Shown here in pieces: positions 1 to 6,789 of a stretch of 32,607 nt of DNA (positions within the stretch are counted from its first letter, which is position 1; each line of letters begins with the position of its first letter). The position numbers and the translations under genes are program-made. Where the stretch lies: positions 1 through 32,607 of the forward strand of contig CALUUV010000011.1 of NCBI GenBank assembly GCA_944324055.1. Reading direction: 5' to 3'. The notes under the pieces were generated by a model. The model was not told where the DNA came from. It searched no databases and saw only the letters and a list, made by a program, of their open reading frames with translations. This DNA comes from Candidatus Gastranaerophilales bacterium (lineage in GTDB: Bacteria > Cyanobacteriota > Vampirovibrionia > Gastranaerophilales > Gastranaerophilaceae).

Positions 1-1088
1 GGTTGAATATGAGTAATCTGTTTTGCACTGATTGAACGAGCTTTTGCCATTAAATCTTCTGATGAATTATAGAATTTATCTGATAATGCTTCTTTATTTG
101 TTGAAATTACATTTGTTTTCTTTGCAAGTTCAAGTTGGTTTTCTTTATTTGTTAAAAATAGTCCAAAATCTAGTGCTTCATCTTTATATTTTGCTTTTAG
201 CGGAATTACAAAGTTCATCAATGAGAAATCATTTTGACCTAAGGTTCCAATAATCTGCGGCGCAACATCTGTTACTTCATAAACATTTGGGGCATTATCT
301 TTAATCATGCTAAGGAAGTTTGCCCCGCCTTGGAAAAATACTATATTTTCTGACATGTATTTTTCTAAAGCTTCTCTATGGGTTTGAGTGATACTTTCTG
401 CAGGTATTAAACCTTTTTGATAAAGTGATTTAAAGCTATCAAAAACTTTTATACTTTGTTCAGAATTGATATTTGAATAAGAATTTACCCCATATTTATT
501 TAATATCTTTAGCATTGTGTCATTTTCTGTAATTGTTGGTAGATAAATAAATTTGCCAGTATTCTTTTTAACTTGTTCTGCATATTTTGCTAAATCTTCA
601 TAAGTTGCTGGCATGTTATCAAGTTTTGCTTGATTGAATAATTTTTTATTATAGATTGTTACTGCAGATGTTGCGTACCAAGGTATAGCAAATAATTCAC
701 CTTTGTATTTAAGAGAATCAACAATATCTTTGTTATATTCAGATAATTTATTTTCATCAATAGATGCTAAAGCTCCTTTTTGAGCAAGAATTGCAGAAAA
801 ATCTGGGTTAAGGTTGATTAAATCTGGAGGATTGTTGCTTAGTATAGCTGCAAGTGTTCTTTTATCTCCTTCAGAAAAAGGTACATCAATCCATTTTATT
901 TTAATATTAGGGTGGTTTGATTCATATTTAGAAATTATGTTATTCATATAGTCTGCAAAATCTCCCATTTGCAGAGTCCAAACTATAACTTCTTTTCTAG
1001 TATCAGTATTTGTTTTTTTGAAAACAGTAAAATATGTTACGCAAAGCGCTATAACTAAACTTAATATCCAGAACCATTTATTCTTCAT
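1..1088 (-). CDS. ABC transporter extracellular solute-binding protein (family 1, sugar type), 3' end cut by window
   Basis: Reading the minus strand from ATG 1088 gives about 362 residues with no stop before the window edge, so the C-terminus is missing. The N-terminus (MKNKWFWILSLVIALCVTYF) is a signal peptide or signal anchor. The Cys in it is preceded by Leu, so it is not a normal lipobox. The rest has the layout of family 1 sugar-binding proteins: a beta-strand 'EVIVWTLQ', then 'YESNHPNIKIKWIDVPF', 'NPPDLINLNPDF', 'LFAIPWYATSAVTIYNKKLF' and 'FFQGGANFLSMIKD'. It should bind a sugar or glycerol-phosphate-like ligand outside the inner membrane for an ABC permease that is not in view. A ribosome binding site (AAGAGGTG) precedes the ATG. 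Its start lies only 28 nt from that of the divergent rarA. The ligand cannot be told from sequence. Confidence 0.85.
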   Translation of the reverse strand, partial: MKNKWFWILSLVIALCVTYFTVFKKTNTDTRKEVIVWTLQMGDFADYMNNIISKYESNHPNIKIKWIDVPFSEGDKRTLAAILSNNPPDLINLNPDFSAILAQKGALASIDENKLSEYNKDIVDSLKYKGELFAIPWYATSAVTIYNKKLFNQAKLDNMPATYEDLAKYAEQVKKNTGKFIYLPTITENDTMLKILNKYGVNSYSNINSEQSIKVFDSFKSLYQKGLIPAESITQTHREALEKYMSENIVFFQGGANFLSMIKDNAPNVYEVTDVAPQIIGTLGQNDFSLMNFVIPLKAKYKDEALDFGLFLTNKENQLELAKKTNVISTNKEALSDKFYNSSEDLMAKARSISAKQITHIQ

Positions 1089-1101
1089 AATGCACCTCTT
1101 A

Positions 1102-1119
1102 TGGTACAATTATACTATG
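1102..1119. promoter_or_regulatory. Interleaved divergent promoters of rarA and the solute-binding protein gene
   Basis: Only 28 nt separate the two divergent start codons. On the plus strand an extended -10 (TGG-TACAAT, hexamer 1105-1110) ends 6 nt before the rarA ATG. On the minus strand TATAAT (1114-1109) lies 20 nt before the binding-protein ATG. The two -10 hexamers overlap by two bases, so one polymerase should exclude the other. Inferred from motif match only. Confidence 0.55.
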
Positions 1120-2349
1120 AATAATTTATTTACAGAACTGGAAAATATAAATAAACAAGTTCCTTTGGCAGAGTTAATGCGTCCAAAAACATTGGAGGAA
1201 TTTTTAGGTCAATCTAATGTGATTTCGCATAATTCTCCTTTGTTAAATTTGATAAAATCGCAAAGATTATTTTCTTTGATTTTATGGGGGACTCCAGGCT
1301 GTGGAAAAACGACATTGGCAAGATTAATTGCATCTCAGGTTAATGCAAATTTTCTAGAGTTATCAGCTGTTTCATCAGGGGTAAAGGATATAAAAGAAAC
1401 CGTTGAAAAAGCTAATGAAGCTTTAAGATATGGTCAAAAAACTATTGTTTTCATAGATGAAATTCATCGTTATACAAAAACTCAACAAGATGCTCTGTTA
1501 CCTTATTTAGAAAATGGAACATTCTTTTTAATAGGATCTACAACTGAAAATCCTTCTTTCCAGGTTGTTCCTGCATTAATGTCACGAGTTCAGATTATAA
1601 GATTGAATTCTATTGATGATGATAGTATGGGTAAGATTATTGATAGAGGTTTTCAGTATTTAGAAAAAACTTATCAACCAATAGTATATGATGATGAAGT
1701 AATAAAGTTTATTGTCAATAATGCACGAGGTGATGCGAGATGTGCATTAAATATGGTTGAGAATTCATATTTTGCAAGTAATTTTTCTAATAATACAAGG
1801 TTATTGAATATTGAAATATTAGAAAGTATTACTCAAAAAAGAAATACAAGATATTCAAAACAAGAGCATTATGATTGCGCATCAGCATTTCAAAAGAGTT
1901 TGAGAGGATCTGATGTAAATGGAGCTATATATTATTTAGCCAAGATGATAGAAGCAGGGGAAGACCCAAGATTTATTGCAAGAAGGTTAATTGTATGTTC
2001 CGCAGAAGATGTTGGAATGGCTGATCCAAATGCATTGAATGTTGCTGTTAATGCATATAAGGCTGTTGAGTTGTTAGGAATGCCGGAAGGAAGAATTCCT
2101 TTAGCTGAGGCTGTAATATATGTAGCAAAGGCTCCAAAATCAAACAAGGTAATTTGTGCAATCGATGAAGCATTAGCAGATATTCAGTCTGGCAAAGATT
2201 ATCCCCCTCCGATGCATTTAAGAGATGCACATTATAAAGATGCTTCAAAATATGGGTTTGGAGTAGATTATGTTTATACGCATTCAAATCCTGATTATAA
2301 ACAACAATTTATGCCAGATGAATTAGTTGATAGAGTTTATTTTGAATAG
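1117..2349 (+). CDS. rarA: Replication-associated recombination protein A (RarA/MgsA), AAA+ ATPase
   Basis: A 410-residue clamp-loader-like AAA+ ATPase acting at stalled replication forks. Visible motifs are the N-terminal box 'RPKTLEEFLGQSN', Walker A GTPGCGKTT near residue 58, Walker B 'IVFIDEIHR', sensor 1 'LIGSTTENPSF' and the RarA/MgsA C-terminal signature 'CSAEDVGMADPNAL' with 'PEGRIPLAEAVIYVAKAPKSN'. An in-frame upstream ATG at 1018 would add 33 residues, but that stretch lies antisense inside the solute-binding protein gene and has no family similarity. I therefore start at ATG 1117, where homology begins. No ribosome binding site precedes it and a -10 ends 6 nt upstream, suggesting a leaderless mRNA. 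Length fits the family (about 400-450). Confidence 0.95.
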   Translation: MNNLFTELENINKQVPLAELMRPKTLEEFLGQSNVISHNSPLLNLIKSQRLFSLILWGTPGCGKTTLARLIASQVNANFLELSAVSSGVKDIKETVEKANEALRYGQKTIVFIDEIHRYTKTQQDALLPYLENGTFFLIGSTTENPSFQVVPALMSRVQIIRLNSIDDDSMGKIIDRGFQYLEKTYQPIVYDDEVIKFIVNNARGDARCALNMVENSYFASNFSNNTRLLNIEILESITQKRNTRYSKQEHYDCASAFQKSLRGSDVNGAIYYLAKMIEAGEDPRFIARRLIVCSAEDVGMADPNALNVAVNAYKAVELLGMPEGRIPLAEAVIYVAKAPKSNKVICAIDEALADIQSGKDYPPPMHLRDAHYKDASKYGFGVDYVYTHSNPDYKQQFMPDELVDRVYFE

Positions 2350-2370
2350 CTAAAGAATAAGTAAAGAAAC

Positions 2371-2399
2371 TTTAACCACCTATATATTTATGTTATGAT
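2371..2399 (+). promoter_or_regulatory. Probable proS promoter
   Basis: TTTAAC (2371-2376), a 17-nt spacer and TATGAT (2394-2399) form a sigma-70-type promoter. An inverted repeat ATTTATG (2386-2392) / CATAAAT (2405-2411) brackets the -10 and the expected start site. The transcript would carry a leader of about 29 nt with GAGGA before the ATG. No T-box structure is visible. Confidence 0.5.
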
Positions 2400-2434
2400 T
2401 TACTCATAAATACATTATATGAGGATTTTTGCGT

Positions 2435-4174
2435 ATGAAAATGTCAAGACTTTTTGTTCAAACTCTTAGAGAATTTCCTTCTGATGCAGAAGTTGTTTCT
2501 CATAAGTTTCTTGTTAAAGCAGGATATATTAGAAAATTAACATCTGGGGTATATAATTACTTACCGTTGATGTGGAGAGTTTTGAAAAAAGTTGAGAACA
2601 TTGTAAGAGAAGAAATGGACAATGCAGGTGCACAAGAACTTCTTATGCCTTTTGTTCAACCTAAAGAACTTTGGGAAGAATCAGGTAGATGGGAAGTTTA
2701 CGGTCGTGAATTGATGAGATTAAAAGATAGACACGATAGAGAAATGTGTCTTGGACCAACTCACGAAGAAATTATTACTGCAATCGCTCGTGATGGACTT
2801 AAATCTTACAAACAATTACCTGTAAATCTTTATCAAATTCAATCAAAATTTAGAGATGAAGTTCGTCCTCGTTTTGGACTTTTAAGAGGTCGTGAATTTA
2901 TTATGAAAGATGCATATTCTTTCTCAACTTCTCAAGAAGATTTAGAAAAAGAATATGATAATATGGCAAAAGCATACAAAAGAATATTTGATCGTTGTGG
3001 ATTACCGACAAAAATGGTTCAATCAGATTCAGGTGCAATTGGTGGAAGTGTTAGCCACGAATTTATGGTAATAACTGATACTGATGCTGGTGAAAATGAT
3101 GTATTCTATTGTGATGATTGTGATTATTCTGCAAATTCAAATCACGCGATATCTAATCTTCCAACGGCAAAAACAGATGGTGCAAAATTCGGATTAAATG
3201 AATACAAAGTCGTAGATACTCCTAATATGAAAACAATAGACGAAGTTTGTGCTTTCTTAGGAGTGGATCCTACTGTTCTTTGTAAATCATTGGTTTATAT
3301 TGCTGATAAAGAACCTGTTATTGCTCTAATTAGAGGAGATAAACAAGTTGAAGAAACAAAATTAATGAATGCAGTAGGTGCAATTGATATTAGAATTGCA
3401 ACCGCTGAAGAAATAGAAGAATTAATGGTAAAAAATGGATTCAATGCAAAAGCTGGATTCATTGGACCAATGGGTATGAAAGATGTAAAAATTGTTGCTG
3501 ATAATACAGTTAAAGAATTAAAGAACTTTGTTATTGGTGCAAATGAAAATGATAAACACAAAGTTGGTGTAAATTTTGATATGTTACCTGAAGTTCAGTT
3601 TGAAGATATAAGACTTGTTCAAGCAGGAGAACTTTGTCCTCAATGTGGTAAGCCTCTAAAAGTTACAAGAGGTATTGAAGTTGGTAATATTTTCCAATTA
3701 GGTACAAAATATTCTCAACCAATGAACGCAGTTTATATGGATGTTGATGGCAAAGCAAAACCTTATATCATGGGTTGTTATGGTATTGGTATTTCAAGAA
3801 CAGCTGCAGCTGCAGTTGAAGCTCATTATGATGATTGGGGTATTAAATGGCCAATCTCTATCGCTCCATACCATGTTGTAGTAGTTCCTGTAAGTACAAA
3901 AGATGAACTTCAAATGAAGGTTGCTCAAGAAGCTTATGAAAAATTACTTGCTGCAGGTATTGAAGCAGTAATTGATGACAGAGATGAAAGACCTGGTGTT
4001 AAATTCAAAGATGCTGATTTAATAGGTTTCCCATTCAGAATTACTGTTGGTAAATCAATCCAAAATGGTAATGTTGAATTTGTTGTAAGAGAAACAGGTT
4101 CAAAAGAAGAAATGGCTCCTGAAAAAGCTGTTGAATATGTAATAAGCCATGTAAGAGAAGCTCTAAAACACTAA
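2435..4174 (+). CDS. proS: Proline--tRNA ligase (bacterial type with editing insertion)
   Basis: Prolyl-tRNA synthetase of 579 residues, the usual length for the bacterial type. Class II motif 1 is in 'LPLMWRVLKKVENIVREEMDNAGAQELLMP', motif 2 in 'FRDEVRPRFGLLRGREFIMKDAYSF' and motif 3 in 'GCYGIGISRTAAAAVE'. The INS editing (YbaK-like) domain sits between motifs 2 and 3 (about residues 225-380). The anticodon-binding domain ('APYHVVVVPVS', 'DDRDERPGVKFKDADLIGFPFRITVG') ends the protein. In-frame TTG 2429, ATG 2435 and ATG 2441 are possible starts; 2435 has GAGGA 9 nt upstream and is chosen. The 3' end overlaps the convergent acetyltransferase gene by 4 nt. Confidence 0.97.
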   Translation: MKMSRLFVQTLREFPSDAEVVSHKFLVKAGYIRKLTSGVYNYLPLMWRVLKKVENIVREEMDNAGAQELLMPFVQPKELWEESGRWEVYGRELMRLKDRHDREMCLGPTHEEIITAIARDGLKSYKQLPVNLYQIQSKFRDEVRPRFGLLRGREFIMKDAYSFSTSQEDLEKEYDNMAKAYKRIFDRCGLPTKMVQSDSGAIGGSVSHEFMVITDTDAGENDVFYCDDCDYSANSNHAISNLPTAKTDGAKFGLNEYKVVDTPNMKTIDEVCAFLGVDPTVLCKSLVYIADKEPVIALIRGDKQVEETKLMNAVGAIDIRIATAEEIEELMVKNGFNAKAGFIGPMGMKDVKIVADNTVKELKNFVIGANENDKHKVGVNFDMLPEVQFEDIRLVQAGELCPQCGKPLKVTRGIEVGNIFQLGTKYSQPMNAVYMDVDGKAKPYIMGCYGIGISRTAAAAVEAHYDDWGIKWPISIAPYHVVVVPVSTKDELQMKVAQEAYEKLLAAGIEAVIDDRDERPGVKFKDADLIGFPFRITVGKSIQNGNVEFVVRETGSKEEMAPEKAVEYVISHVREALKH

Positions 4175-4866
4175 ATATTATTGAACCATCTAGGTTGTTT
4201 TTTATCTAATGGTTTTGTTAAAAAATCTGCATATTGAGGATAGTCTATTCTGTCCTCTTTCATGCTATCAATGATTCTTGCTTGACCTGAGTGTCTTGGA
4301 GTTAATGGTTTAAATCCTAATTTTTTATAAAAAGGTACGGATTCTGAGTATGATACAAGAAACATATCAGAATATTTGTTGTTGCTATCAATTACTTTGT
4401 TTATAAGTGTTTCTCCAATATGATTCCCTCGATATTTTTTATTAACAGCAACTGAATCTAGGTATAATGTGTTTTCTTCTTTTATGATATTTGGAATGTT
4501 TAATGGTTCTGTAAGAATAGCTGCAGTAAGCTGCTTTTTCTTATTACGACCAAGCATAATAGTTGTGTCAGGGTTTTTTAATCGTCTTTTTGCTTCATCC
4601 ATTGTGTAATTAATATAATCATCATATGTTGCTTTGTTAAATGTATCTGTGTGTTTTCTGCATAATTTCCAAAACGGATGAGCTGATTGATTAGCAAAAT
4701 TATCTAAAAAGAAAGTCGAAATTTCTTTTAGTAGTTTATTTTTAACAGGCTTATTATAATCAATTTCTTTAAAATAAATAACATCATTTCCTGTTTTAAT
4801 TTTAAAAGGTTTAACAGGATTATTTAAAGATTTGAAATTAGTATGACTATAATTCTTAATTTTCAT
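4171..4866 (-). CDS. GNAT-family N-acetyltransferase
   Basis: A 231-residue protein whose C-terminal half carries the GNAT fold. Motif A is 'LYLDSVAVNKKYRGNHIGETLINKVID', with the acetyl-CoA loop R-G-N-H-I-G, followed by 'DMFLVSYSESVPFYKKLGFKPL', the typical motif B region. The N-terminal 110 residues ('FKIKTGNDVIYFKEIDYNK...') are not recognised. The acceptor substrate is unknown. An in-frame TTG at 4872 would add two residues; ATG 4866 is preferred. No ribosome binding site is evident. Convergent with proS, overlapping its stop by 4 nt, with no terminator between them. Confidence 0.8.
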   Translation of the reverse strand: MKIKNYSHTNFKSLNNPVKPFKIKTGNDVIYFKEIDYNKPVKNKLLKEISTFFLDNFANQSAHPFWKLCRKHTDTFNKATYDDYINYTMDEAKRRLKNPDTTIMLGRNKKKQLTAAILTEPLNIPNIIKEENTLYLDSVAVNKKYRGNHIGETLINKVIDSNNKYSDMFLVSYSESVPFYKKLGFKPLTPRHSGQARIIDSMKEDRIDYPQYADFLTKPLDKKQPRWFNNI

Positions 4867-4903
4867 ATTCAATTAATGCTTGTAAACATTGAATTTTGAT
4901 ACT

Positions 4904-4979
4904 TTTGTAAAGTAATGTTAACAACAATAAAAACAAAAAGGCAATTTTTAAAACGGTATATACTTTATATATACATAAG
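4904..4979 (+). promoter_or_regulatory. Conserved small-protein promoter, copy A
   Basis: Contains TTTGTAAA (4904-4911) and TGTTAAC ten bases further on, then CAATTTTT (4942-4949), exactly 13 nt, then CTTTATATATACATAAG (4963-4979), which supplies the probable -10 (TATATA). GTATATA/TATATAC around the -10 forms an inverted repeat. The same arrangement with the same 13-nt gap precedes the genes at 5623, 19447 and 25893. The reverse complement TTTACAAA matches the consensus half-site of the cyanobacterial HLR1 element. Regulator identity is inference. Confidence 0.6.
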
Positions 4980-4987
4980 AGATAACT

Positions 4988-5017
4988 AATTAGAAATTAG
5001 GATTTAAAAGGAGAATA
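4988..5017 (+). repeat. 30-nt leader repeat, copy 1
   Basis: A 30-nt block that includes GGATTTAAAAGGAGAATA and the ribosome binding site. It is identical to 5589-5618 before the next small-protein gene. In each case it ends 3-5 nt before the ATG. Conservation beyond what a ribosome binding site needs suggests recent duplication or a constrained 5' UTR. Confidence 0.85.
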
Positions 5018-5020
5018 AAC

Positions 5021-5359
5021 ATGGGCAAATTTGACATCAATGGCGTAAATGGTTCAACACCTGTATCAAGAACAGACGGATTAACAAGAATAACTAAAGC
5101 AGACAAAAAATTTGATTTTGGTTTTAATTCTTCAACAGATATGGAAGTTGGTTTTGATACAGTACAATTTTCTACAAAAGTAGTTACTCAAAGTGACATA
5201 GATAAAATGTGGGAGTATGCAGGTATTACAAAACCTGGATCAATTAATCCTTTAGAAAAAACAATGGCATTTGCAGCTGAAGGTGCAGAATATGGTGTTG
5301 AATATTCTGAAGAAGATATGAATCTTGCAAGATTTATGTTTGAAAACCTAAAAGCGTAA
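5021..5359 (+). CDS. Small acidic protein of unknown function (MGKFDIN family)
   Basis: A 112-residue soluble, acidic protein with no signal peptide or membrane segment; not recognised. It begins MGKFDING, close to the MGSFDINS start of the 176-residue protein encoded next, though the two diverge after about 8 residues. The N-terminal half is Ser/Thr/Asn/Gly-rich and probably disordered. The C-terminal half ('DIDKMWEYAGITKPGS...', 'SEEDMNLARFMFENLKA') looks helical. Expression should be strong: conserved promoter, AAAAGGAG ribosome binding site, and its own terminator after the stop. The 3' UTR of about 110 nt carries the motif described at 5432-5459. Single-gene transcription unit. Confidence 0.75.
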   Translation: MGKFDINGVNGSTPVSRTDGLTRITKADKKFDFGFNSSTDMEVGFDTVQFSTKVVTQSDIDKMWEYAGITKPGSINPLEKTMAFAAEGAEYGVEYSEEDMNLARFMFENLKA

Positions 5360-5366
5360 TGTATAA

Positions 5367-5490
5367 CTTTCCCTTAAAGTAGATTTAATGGCATTGGTGG
5401 ATAACGCCATTTCTATCAACTGCCATCGCCCGTGGGAAATTAGGGAAAGATTGTAAGATAAAGTTTCAAGCGTCAGTAATACTGGCGCTT
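5367..5490 (+). ncRNA. Structured 3' UTR downstream of the 112-aa protein gene
   Basis: CTTTCCCT (5367-5374) can pair with AGGGAAAG (5442-5449). The closed region includes an internal ATGGC/GCCAT hairpin (from about 5389) and CCC-GT-GGG. The 28-nt motif at 5432-5459 recurs after the next gene, and a terminator hairpin follows. No known riboswitch class is recognised. It could be a 3'-UTR-derived small RNA or an mRNA stability element. The pairings were found by eye. Confidence 0.4.
5432..5459 (+). repeat. 28-nt 3'-UTR motif, copy 1
   Basis: The core reads GTGGGAAAT, then AGGGAAA, then GTAAGAT. It matches 6185-6212 at 24 of 28 positions without gaps. In both places it lies between the stop codon of a small-protein gene and that gene's terminator hairpin. 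Confidence 0.75.
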
Positions 5491-5498
5491 TTCTTTTG
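5468..5498 (+). terminator. Intrinsic terminator of the 112-aa protein gene
   Basis: Stem AAGCGTCAG / CTGGCGCTT (one G-U pair) with loop TAATA, followed by a T-rich run TTCTTTTG. It separates this gene from the next small-protein promoter. Confidence 0.8.
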
Positions 5499-5573
5499 TT
5501 TGTAAACATTTCTTAACAAAACTAAGCAAAAAAAGCAATTTTTTCTTATGTATATACTTTATATATACATAAG
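5499..5573 (+). promoter_or_regulatory. Conserved small-protein promoter, copy B
   Basis: TTTGTAAA (5499-5506) and CTTAACA about 10 nt on, then CAATTTTT (5536-5543), 13 nt, CTTTATATATACATAAG (5557-5573). The downstream block is identical over 17 nt to copy A. The TTTGTAAA begins inside the T-run of the preceding terminator. Confidence 0.6.
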
Positions 5574-5588
5574 ATATAAATAACTAAG

Positions 5589-5618
5589 AATTAGAAATTA
5601 GGATTTAAAAGGAGAATA
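5589..5618 (+). repeat. 30-nt leader repeat, copy 2
   Basis: Identical to 4988-5017, including the AAAAGGAG ribosome binding site; see copy 1. Confidence 0.85.
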
Positions 5619-5622
5619 TATT

Positions 5623-6153
5623 ATGGGTAGCTTCGATATCAACAGTTTCAAAAATGCTTTCTTAAGTGAAATGGCAAGAATAGCAAATTCAGAAACAGTA
5701 AGTGGTCAAATAGATACTCAAGGTGAAATTCAAGCTGCAAATAATGCTAAAGCAATTTTTAAATCAGAGTTAGCATCAAATCCTATTGGTGATTCATTCC
5801 AAAAAACAAATGCTGATGCTGTTGCTAATGAGGTATCAGTTGATGATTTAATGGCTCTTCTTGATGATCCTGAATTAAATGTAGCAAGAGTAAATGAATT
5901 AATACAAGAAAAACCTGCTGAAGCATTAGGTAATCTTTCAAAAGTTGGTAGCGTAAAACGTCCTGAAGAAACTACTCAAATGGCAGAATTGTCTGATGCT
6001 GATACAGAAGGTGTAAATTTCTATACAGATAAAGCAATTGCAGAAGGTCGTAATACAGATATTGCAATGGCAACAGATTCAGCAGAAGAAGGAATTGATG
6101 CATTAGGATATAATTTTTATGATGCATTTATGGAAGCTTTGTACGCAGCATAA
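5623..6153 (+). CDS. Small acidic protein of unknown function (MGSFDIN family)
   Basis: A 176-residue, strongly acidic, Ala/Asp/Glu-rich soluble protein with no signal peptide or membrane segment; not recognised. It starts MGSFDINSF, echoing its neighbour at 5021. Predicted mostly helical: 'FKNAFLSEMARIANSE', 'NNAKAIFKSELA', 'VSVDDLMALLDDPELNVARVNELI'. The C-terminus 'EEGIDALGYNFYDAFMEALYAA' is aromatic-rich and amphipathic. It has its own promoter, the 30-nt leader shared with 5021, the shared 3'-UTR motif and a terminator, so it is an independent, probably well-expressed unit. A structural or regulatory small protein is possible; no function is claimed. Confidence 0.75.
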   Translation: MGSFDINSFKNAFLSEMARIANSETVSGQIDTQGEIQAANNAKAIFKSELASNPIGDSFQKTNADAVANEVSVDDLMALLDDPELNVARVNELIQEKPAEALGNLSKVGSVKRPEETTQMAELSDADTEGVNFYTDKAIAEGRNTDIAMATDSAEEGIDALGYNFYDAFMEALYAA

Positions 6154-6184
6154 GAATATACTTAAGCTAATGTTGCGTCCCTTT

Positions 6185-6212
6185 GTGGGAAATAGGGAAA
6201 AGATCGTAAGAT
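6185..6212 (+). repeat. 28-nt 3'-UTR motif, copy 2
   Basis: Second copy of the motif at 5432-5459, 32 nt after the stop codon. CCCT (6179-6182) can pair with AGGG (6194-6197), or TCCC with GGGA (6187-6190). The upstream half of the structured region seen in copy 1 is missing here. Confidence 0.7.
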
Positions 6213-6221
6213 TTGGGTTAA

Positions 6222-6249
6222 AGTTGCGGCATTTATTGCCGCTTTTTTT
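6222..6249 (+). terminator. Intrinsic terminator of the 176-aa protein gene
   Basis: Stem GCGGCA (6226-6231) / TGCCGC (6237-6242), loop TTTAT, followed by a run of seven T. A canonical factor-independent terminator. Confidence 0.9.
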
Positions 6250-6330
6250 GTTTTGTAAAGTTTTTTCGAATAACTAGCAAAATAAATTTGTTATATGTTT
6301 TATTTGATTATCAAATTTAAAGGTTAGTTT

Positions 6331-6789
6331 ATGTCTTTTTTCGAAATTCAAAAAAAATTAACAACAACAGTATCATCCAAGCAACATAAGAATAAACAGG
6401 TTTCTAAACAAGAATTAGAAGCTAATAATAAATCTGCAAATTTGATAATGAAACATAAAGGTCTTACAAATGGGATTATATTTGGTGTAGGTGCTGGCTT
6501 AGGGGATGGTTTTGCAACTGTTTATTCAACTAAGAATAATATAAAAAAATCTTTAGCTGAATATAAAGGATATAGTTTCTCTCAAAAAAAGGAAGCATTA
6601 AAAGAGATTTTAAATATAAAAGGTATGTCCTTAAAGAAATATAAGGATTTCATTCAAAAAGAAATGAATGTATCAATGCCAAAAGTGATGCTAAGAAGAG
6701 CATTATTATATGGTACAGTACTAGGTCTAATTGGTTTTGGCGTAGATGCTTATTCTAATAAAAAAGATAAAGTAACTAAAACCAATTAA
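6331..6789 (+). CDS. Small membrane protein of unknown function with two Gly-rich hydrophobic segments
   Basis: A 152-residue basic protein, not recognised. Hydrophobic segments near residues 48-64 ('GIIFGVGAGLGDGFATVY') and 124-139 ('ALLYGTVLGLIGFGVDAYS') suggest a two-pass helical hairpin. The segment between them is Lys-rich ('YSFSQKKEALKEILNIKGMSLKKYKDF'). AAAGG precedes the ATG. A 13-nt palindrome TTTGATTATCAAA (6303-6315) lies 15 nt before the start and could be an operator. A TTTGTAAA at 6252-6259 weakly echoes the neighbouring small-protein promoters. The stop codon directly abuts that of the convergent ABC-F gene. Confidence 0.65.
   Translation: MSFFEIQKKLTTTVSSKQHKNKQVSKQELEANNKSANLIMKHKGLTNGIIFGVGAGLGDGFATVYSTKNNIKKSLAEYKGYSFSQKKEALKEILNIKGMSLKKYKDFIQKEMNVSMPKVMLRRALLYGTVLGLIGFGVDAYSNKKDKVTKTN

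Noticed and set aside
32-253. Short plus-strand ORF
   Set aside because: It is the complement of the solute-binding protein coding sequence and has repetitive Leu-rich shadow composition.
1018-1116. N-terminal extension of rarA from an upstream ATG
   Set aside because: It is antisense to the solute-binding protein gene and shows no RarA similarity; the family start coincides with ATG 1117.
5367-5460. Cobalamin, c-di-GMP or other known riboswitch
   Set aside because: AGGGAA resembles part of a cobalamin element, but the defining conserved boxes are absent and the element lies after, not before, a gene.
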